A DNA stretch of 64,000 bases from Tubiluchus corallicola (Eukaryota; Priapulida; Priapulimorpha; Priapulimorphida; Tubiluchidae). The stretch covers positions 287,001 through 351,000 of the forward strand of contig JAQGDQ010000185.1 of NCBI GenBank assembly GCA_030141605.1, written 5' to 3'. Positions within the stretch are counted from its first letter, which is position 1. The number at the start of each line of letters is the position of its first letter. A program made the translations under genes and the position numbers. The notes beneath the pieces are model-generated. The model ran no database searches. It saw nothing but the letters and a program-made list of their open reading frames with translations, and was not told the origin of the DNA. Shown here piece after piece: positions 60,116 to 64,000 of the stretch.

Positions 60116-63100
60116 AGTTCTTGTTTTGGTTATCATTGTCGTTTATTCAAACTAATTAAACAAAGCATGGATCATCAACGAAATATTTTTGTTTATACTA
60201 GCATTCGGCCGCCCATAGTTTAGAAGCAAAGATCTATTATAGGCAGCTTGAACCCTTGGACCCATTTCTGTGGTTCTAATTTTTTATTTTGCCCGCATTC
60301 CAAACTCACTCATGTCAAGTAAAAGAAATACAGATTATTTTTGATAATTTAGTAAGCCTAAATTAAAACTAAAATTAAAACACTATCAGAAATCAAAAAT
60401 CACAAATTTACCGCTGGTCACGAAGGTAAAGACAACGATCCAATAGAAGAAAATACAAACTATTTTTGATAACATGGTAACGGAAAATTAACTGTAGTCC
60501 ATCACAAATGCTTAACACTAGTTTTGTGTTTATAAAGTGGCAGTAAAGACACGGCTTTGTGGAAAATAATGGGACAAATCACTAGACCACAAACCGACTA
60601 ATAGTAAGGGAACGCCCAAAGGGGTGAGACAATTTTCAATAAACTTCTTTATTATCAGCAATCATAAGATTCCACGCTTGATGTTTGGTGAAAATTGAAC
60701 ACGAAAAATAAGCGCATTTATAATTTATCCATCATAAATACCGCCAAGCTGCAAATAATGCAACTTCAATGAAAGGGCTATTATTCAAGTTAAAATATCG
60801 TATTTTATCTGCACAAATGATCGGTGATTTTCGAGAAGTGAATTAATCATTAATCAAAAGATGTAGGTCCGTCTGTTATGTGCAAATTATGAATACTTGT
60901 GCCTAAAGCTACTTTTGCGCCTTAGTAACTTTGGCGGTCGTATAGTTCGAATATCCCATTTATATTTTCTTATTCAAAGCAACTCCATAATAAATGACTA
61001 TTACAAACTATGGTTATTAATAAATTATTGCAAACCAAGATAGTTATAGTTTATTACAAACTTATCGTAAATTACTATGTGAAAGTACATTTTAACAGAA
61101 AAGCGAACCTTGCATATAAAAGACCCAATTACGACACAATACGACATCATATTAGGCAAAAATTTGGCACGCCTAAACAAGTAAAGCAAAGTGGACGATT
61201 GTTCGTTTAATTCATGCATAATAAAGAATATACTCGGAAAAGTGTAAACTGCTTCTTTGTTAGGAGTCGGACGACTCGGGCCCGAACGCAATATCTCTAC
61301 TTCGGCAATACATATTAAAATGCTACCAATGAACTGTTAGTTACCTTGATTCGGGGCCTATAATAAAAAAATCGTCCTTGAAAAACTAAAATAATTTCTT
61401 TTTGCACAAAGCGAATTTCTGTCATCATTCTGTTAAGTCTTACGTTACTTGAACGTAAACTGAGCTGTTATTGTTTTCACTTTTCAGTCTTAAATGGCGT
61501 TTACCAGACATCCGGAATGCGGTATCCATCTGCGGAATAGCTGCGTATAAAAAATAAATAGAAAATAGCTGCAGAAAAATAACACACAACGCAGGTCTGA
61601 TAAACGGGTGAATTGAAACAATATACACCAATTTTATCTATTCAGCATGCGCATAACGCATACGCATTCCGAATGTCCCGTAATCGCCGCTTTATGTAAA
61701 TACTCTTGATTAAGAAAAACTGTTTAACATAACTAACAGAAAAACGCTAACTACTGTAATAATATTAATAAACGCTAATAATTGCTTTATTATAATGAGA
61801 AAAATAAGCGTGGTAGTTTAATATATTAAATAAAATAAATTAATTAATTGGTTAAATAATAAAACAATTAAGCCAGCATCATTTAATCACAAATCGGCGT
61901 AACAATAACAAATTTAGCAAAATGTTACATGTTTTTGTGCACGCTATGCAGCTTGTAACTTGCTTGTGTTTACATATAACAGTCTATTGCTACAAAAGTA
62001 ATTTCACAAAATACGGTAATTAGTCAAATATCCATATTTTAGAAAAGCACGAGCTCAATACCGTAACTAAATTCAGCAAAGTTCATCAGTTTGACTTTTT
62101 ACGTTTCAAGATTACAATCCGTTGTACCCGCAACCAAGTAGCTGCCGTTTATGACATACTTGTAAAATTACGACTGCCAACATCATTATTTTGCTAATAG
62201 ACAGCGATAATCTCAAAGTAAATAGTTTATTTAACTTATTAAATTCGATGTCGTTTTCTTTGTTACTTACTGCGTTCCTCTTACAACAGACTGAACTTTG
62301 TACTTTGCTATTTTAACTGCACATAACTAAGCGATTAATATACCACCGTATTGCTGATGTATAAATAAAGGTTTACGTGGGCAACCATATTAGATGCTGT
62401 AGAGAACGCACACAAAATTTATAGGTTTATGTTTTGAGTATTTATAATAAAATTAATAATGTTCTAAAACAGACGTATTGCTATTATACGCAAGTATATG
62501 CGATTGTGCCTAAAACAGACCTTCGGTCATTTTTATGGGAACCATAAAAATAGGCGTAGAATAGTTTATAAAAAACTGACTCATATTTGAGGTATTAGTT
62601 CTCCACACGGAGTCATAAAACTCAATCAAAATACCTGAGAATTACTTTGTGAAAAGTTAAAAAGCAGTTTCAATGTTTAGTCAAAGGATCTCACTAAAAT
62701 AGCGTGTGCTAAACATTATTCAATTAGGGTCTAACAACTCTAGTAATATACATCTGCTTAACTGTATAGTGTTTACTTTATTGTTGAAAATACATCTGCT
62801 TCAGTAAGAGAAAACCTATTATTCCGGTTTTTGCTCTTCGAATTGCTCTGTTTTTTTTCAAGTTAATCCAGCAAATAAGTCTAACACCTTATGTAACAGA
62901 TGGACAATGATGAAAATGAATAGATGTAAACTGCTTTGATAACGTATCCCGTACAGTGAACGTTTAGACATAATTAAATTATATTTTATGCCGTAGTCTT
63001 TTTAGTTCTTTTATATTATTAGCTCTAATAAAATACAGTATAGCTCATAGCACAAGTGAACCTACATCATCAAAATATAATTAGCTAGATTTATGACGAG

Positions 63101-63337
63101 ATCAGATGAACTTGTTAAAAAACTCTATGTTTATTGGCGTTGAAGATAAAAAAATAGCAGGATCGTGCAGTCATCAGAAATGTCATAATTTTTCTGACTA
63201 TTCCATGGGTATTAACCTAAATCTAGCCCTAAGCAGTCAGACTTTTTGATCCACTAGAAGCAACACAAATGTTACTGACAAATATTTAAGTAAGAAAAAG
63301 TCGAAAAATGATGTTTTTCTCCAGAAGAATAACTTAC
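60116..63337. other. First part of the large PDZ intron
   Basis: AT-rich DNA carrying MITE copy A. No exon recognised. Confidence 0.5.
61491..61694. mobile_element. MITE-like element, copy A (204 bp)
   Basis: The ends are imperfect inverted repeats of about 37 bp: left TAAATGGCGTTTACCAGACA then TCCGGAATGCG, right (reverse complement) TAAAGCGGCGATTACGGGAC then ATTCGGAATGCG. No coding frame inside. Two relatives lie at 34491-34660 and 20075-20155. The superfamily is not clear, and I could not settle a target-site duplication. Confidence 0.65.
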
Positions 63338-63537
63338 CAACGAAATGACCACATGTTTTCCCAATGGACTTGCCTCTGCAAGCTGAAATCCCCAAGGCCG
63401 CCCTCCTTTCAATACCACCGTCTCCATCCGTTTTTCCAGAGGACTCTGAGGAGACGTCACCTCCTCCTGGTCCTCCTCCTCCTCTTCTTCTACTAACACG
63501 TGTAATAAACTATTGCATTCCATAACGTTCGAGTCCT
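63338..63537 (-). CDS. PDZ protein, exon with acidic stretch and N-terminal half of PDZ domain
   Basis: The minus strand encodes, after an acceptor ATTCTAG, a peptide with ATG at 63523 (G at -3, G at +4), a run of acidic residues (VEEEEEEDQEE), then strand 1 and the ligand-binding loop of a PDZ domain: ETVVLKGGRPWGFQL followed by GKHVVISL. The loop is of the PWGF type found in Shroom, synaptopodin-2 and PDLIM/Enigma proteins instead of the usual GLGF. The exon ends at a perfect donor, TTG|GTAAGT, in phase 0. PDZ domains bind C-terminal peptides and act as scaffolds at junctions or the cytoskeleton. The second half of the fold is in the exon at 36296-36444. Whether translation starts at 63523 or in an upstream exon is open. 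Confidence 0.8.
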
Positions 63538-63623
63538 CTAGAATTTTTTCTCACAAATTTCAAAATAACGCGTTATTCCAATCCTTTATTCAATAATCCC
63601 ATTTCATCTAGGGCTCAACGTAC

Positions 63624-63750
63624 CTTGACTTGTTTCACGGTGGAAACTTGCAACTTTCACTTTAAGCGTGGGCAGCCGCATGGCCCGTCTCACCCAGCTC
63701 ACAGGTGTATTATTTACCTGTCTGACCCATTTATTATCAGTCAACCGAGA
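63624..63750 (-). CDS. Candidate coding exon upstream of the PDZ exons
   Basis: On the minus strand a pyrimidine-rich acceptor (CTACTTATTTCTTAG) is followed by 42 open codons plus one base and an excellent donor (CAAG|GTACGT). The peptide is basic and hydrophobic, with WVRQVNNTPVSWVRRAMRL followed by KVKVASFHRETSQ. The exon ends in phase 1, which is exactly what the next exon (63338-63537) needs; the joined codon reads Glu. The intervening intron would be 86 bp. An internal ATG at 63681 (G at -3) could be the start if this is a first exon. CAG|GTAAAT inside it is a possible alternative donor. I recognise no domain here. Confidence 0.45.
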
Positions 63751-64000
63751 CTAAGAAATAAGTAGCAATCTGTAAGATGGGCAAAATTTGTTTTCAGACG
63801 TTCAGGAATTTGTGTCTAGAGAGCAGCACCTGTCATGCGATGTATATTAGCGGTAACTCGCGCAGTAAGATGTTGAGTTACACTTACACATCAATACGTA
63901 AAACGATTTTTAAAAATCACGAAGTATTTAACTTTTGCGCATTGTCGAAACAATTTCAGTTCTTAAAACAACTATGAGATTTAAAATGACTTTAAATGCA

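Noticed and set aside
59859-60223. Poly-Cys, poly-Leu, poly-Ala/Val frames
   Set aside because: Translation of the TGC/TTG/CTATTG array in all frames.

Overview
The window reads as nuclear DNA of a non-vertebrate metazoan, probably a marine invertebrate. It is strongly AT-rich, with long simple repeats, decayed LINE-type retroposons, small DNA-transposon relics, sparse spliced genes on the minus strand and a tandem array of intronless seven-helix receptor genes. I cannot name the species. There are no operons, ribosome binding sites or CRISPR arrays. All homology statements are by eye; no database search was possible.

Layout. 1-17.6 kb holds no convincing complete gene: it has microsatellites, a two-copy dispersed repeat (8.66 and 13.06 kb), a perfect 66-bp palindrome (15.72 kb), a tRNA-promoter-like retroposon and one plausible minus-strand exon (12.0 kb). 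A LINE relic lies at 17.64-18.54 kb, followed by a perfect 375-bp (AGTTT)75 tract. From 20.3 to 29.2 kb lies the best-supported part: three intact rhodopsin-like (class A) GPCR genes and one decayed copy, all on the plus strand. All three intact receptors have Met instead of Arg in the DRY motif and lack the conserved prolines of CWxP and NPxxY, so this looks like a lineage-specific orphan receptor family.

From about 35 kb to the right end the coding signal is on the minus strand. Two exons 26.9 kb apart (63338-63537 and 36296-36444) join in matching phase to give one seamless PDZ domain of the PWGF type (Shroom, synaptopodin-2 and PDLIM-like). An exon further upstream at 63624-63750 also fits in phase. 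Inside the huge intron, on the same strand, lie a 692-codon open frame (47.90-49.98 kb) encoding an acidic protein with four 24-residue repeats, and a short exon with a strong start context (39.80-39.92 kb). These may be nested genes or alternative starts of the PDZ locus.

The rest is mobile or repeat DNA: a MITE-like family with three copies (20.1, 34.5, 61.5 kb), a 254-bp foldback element (37.0 kb), an inverted pair of related repeats (47.2-47.7 kb), a hAT-like transposon end (43.1 kb), LINE 3'-end relics (53.5 and 58.1-58.4 kb), a tRNA-Ala-like SINE piece (56.4 kb) and about twenty microsatellites, several of which look like expanded retroposon 3' tails.
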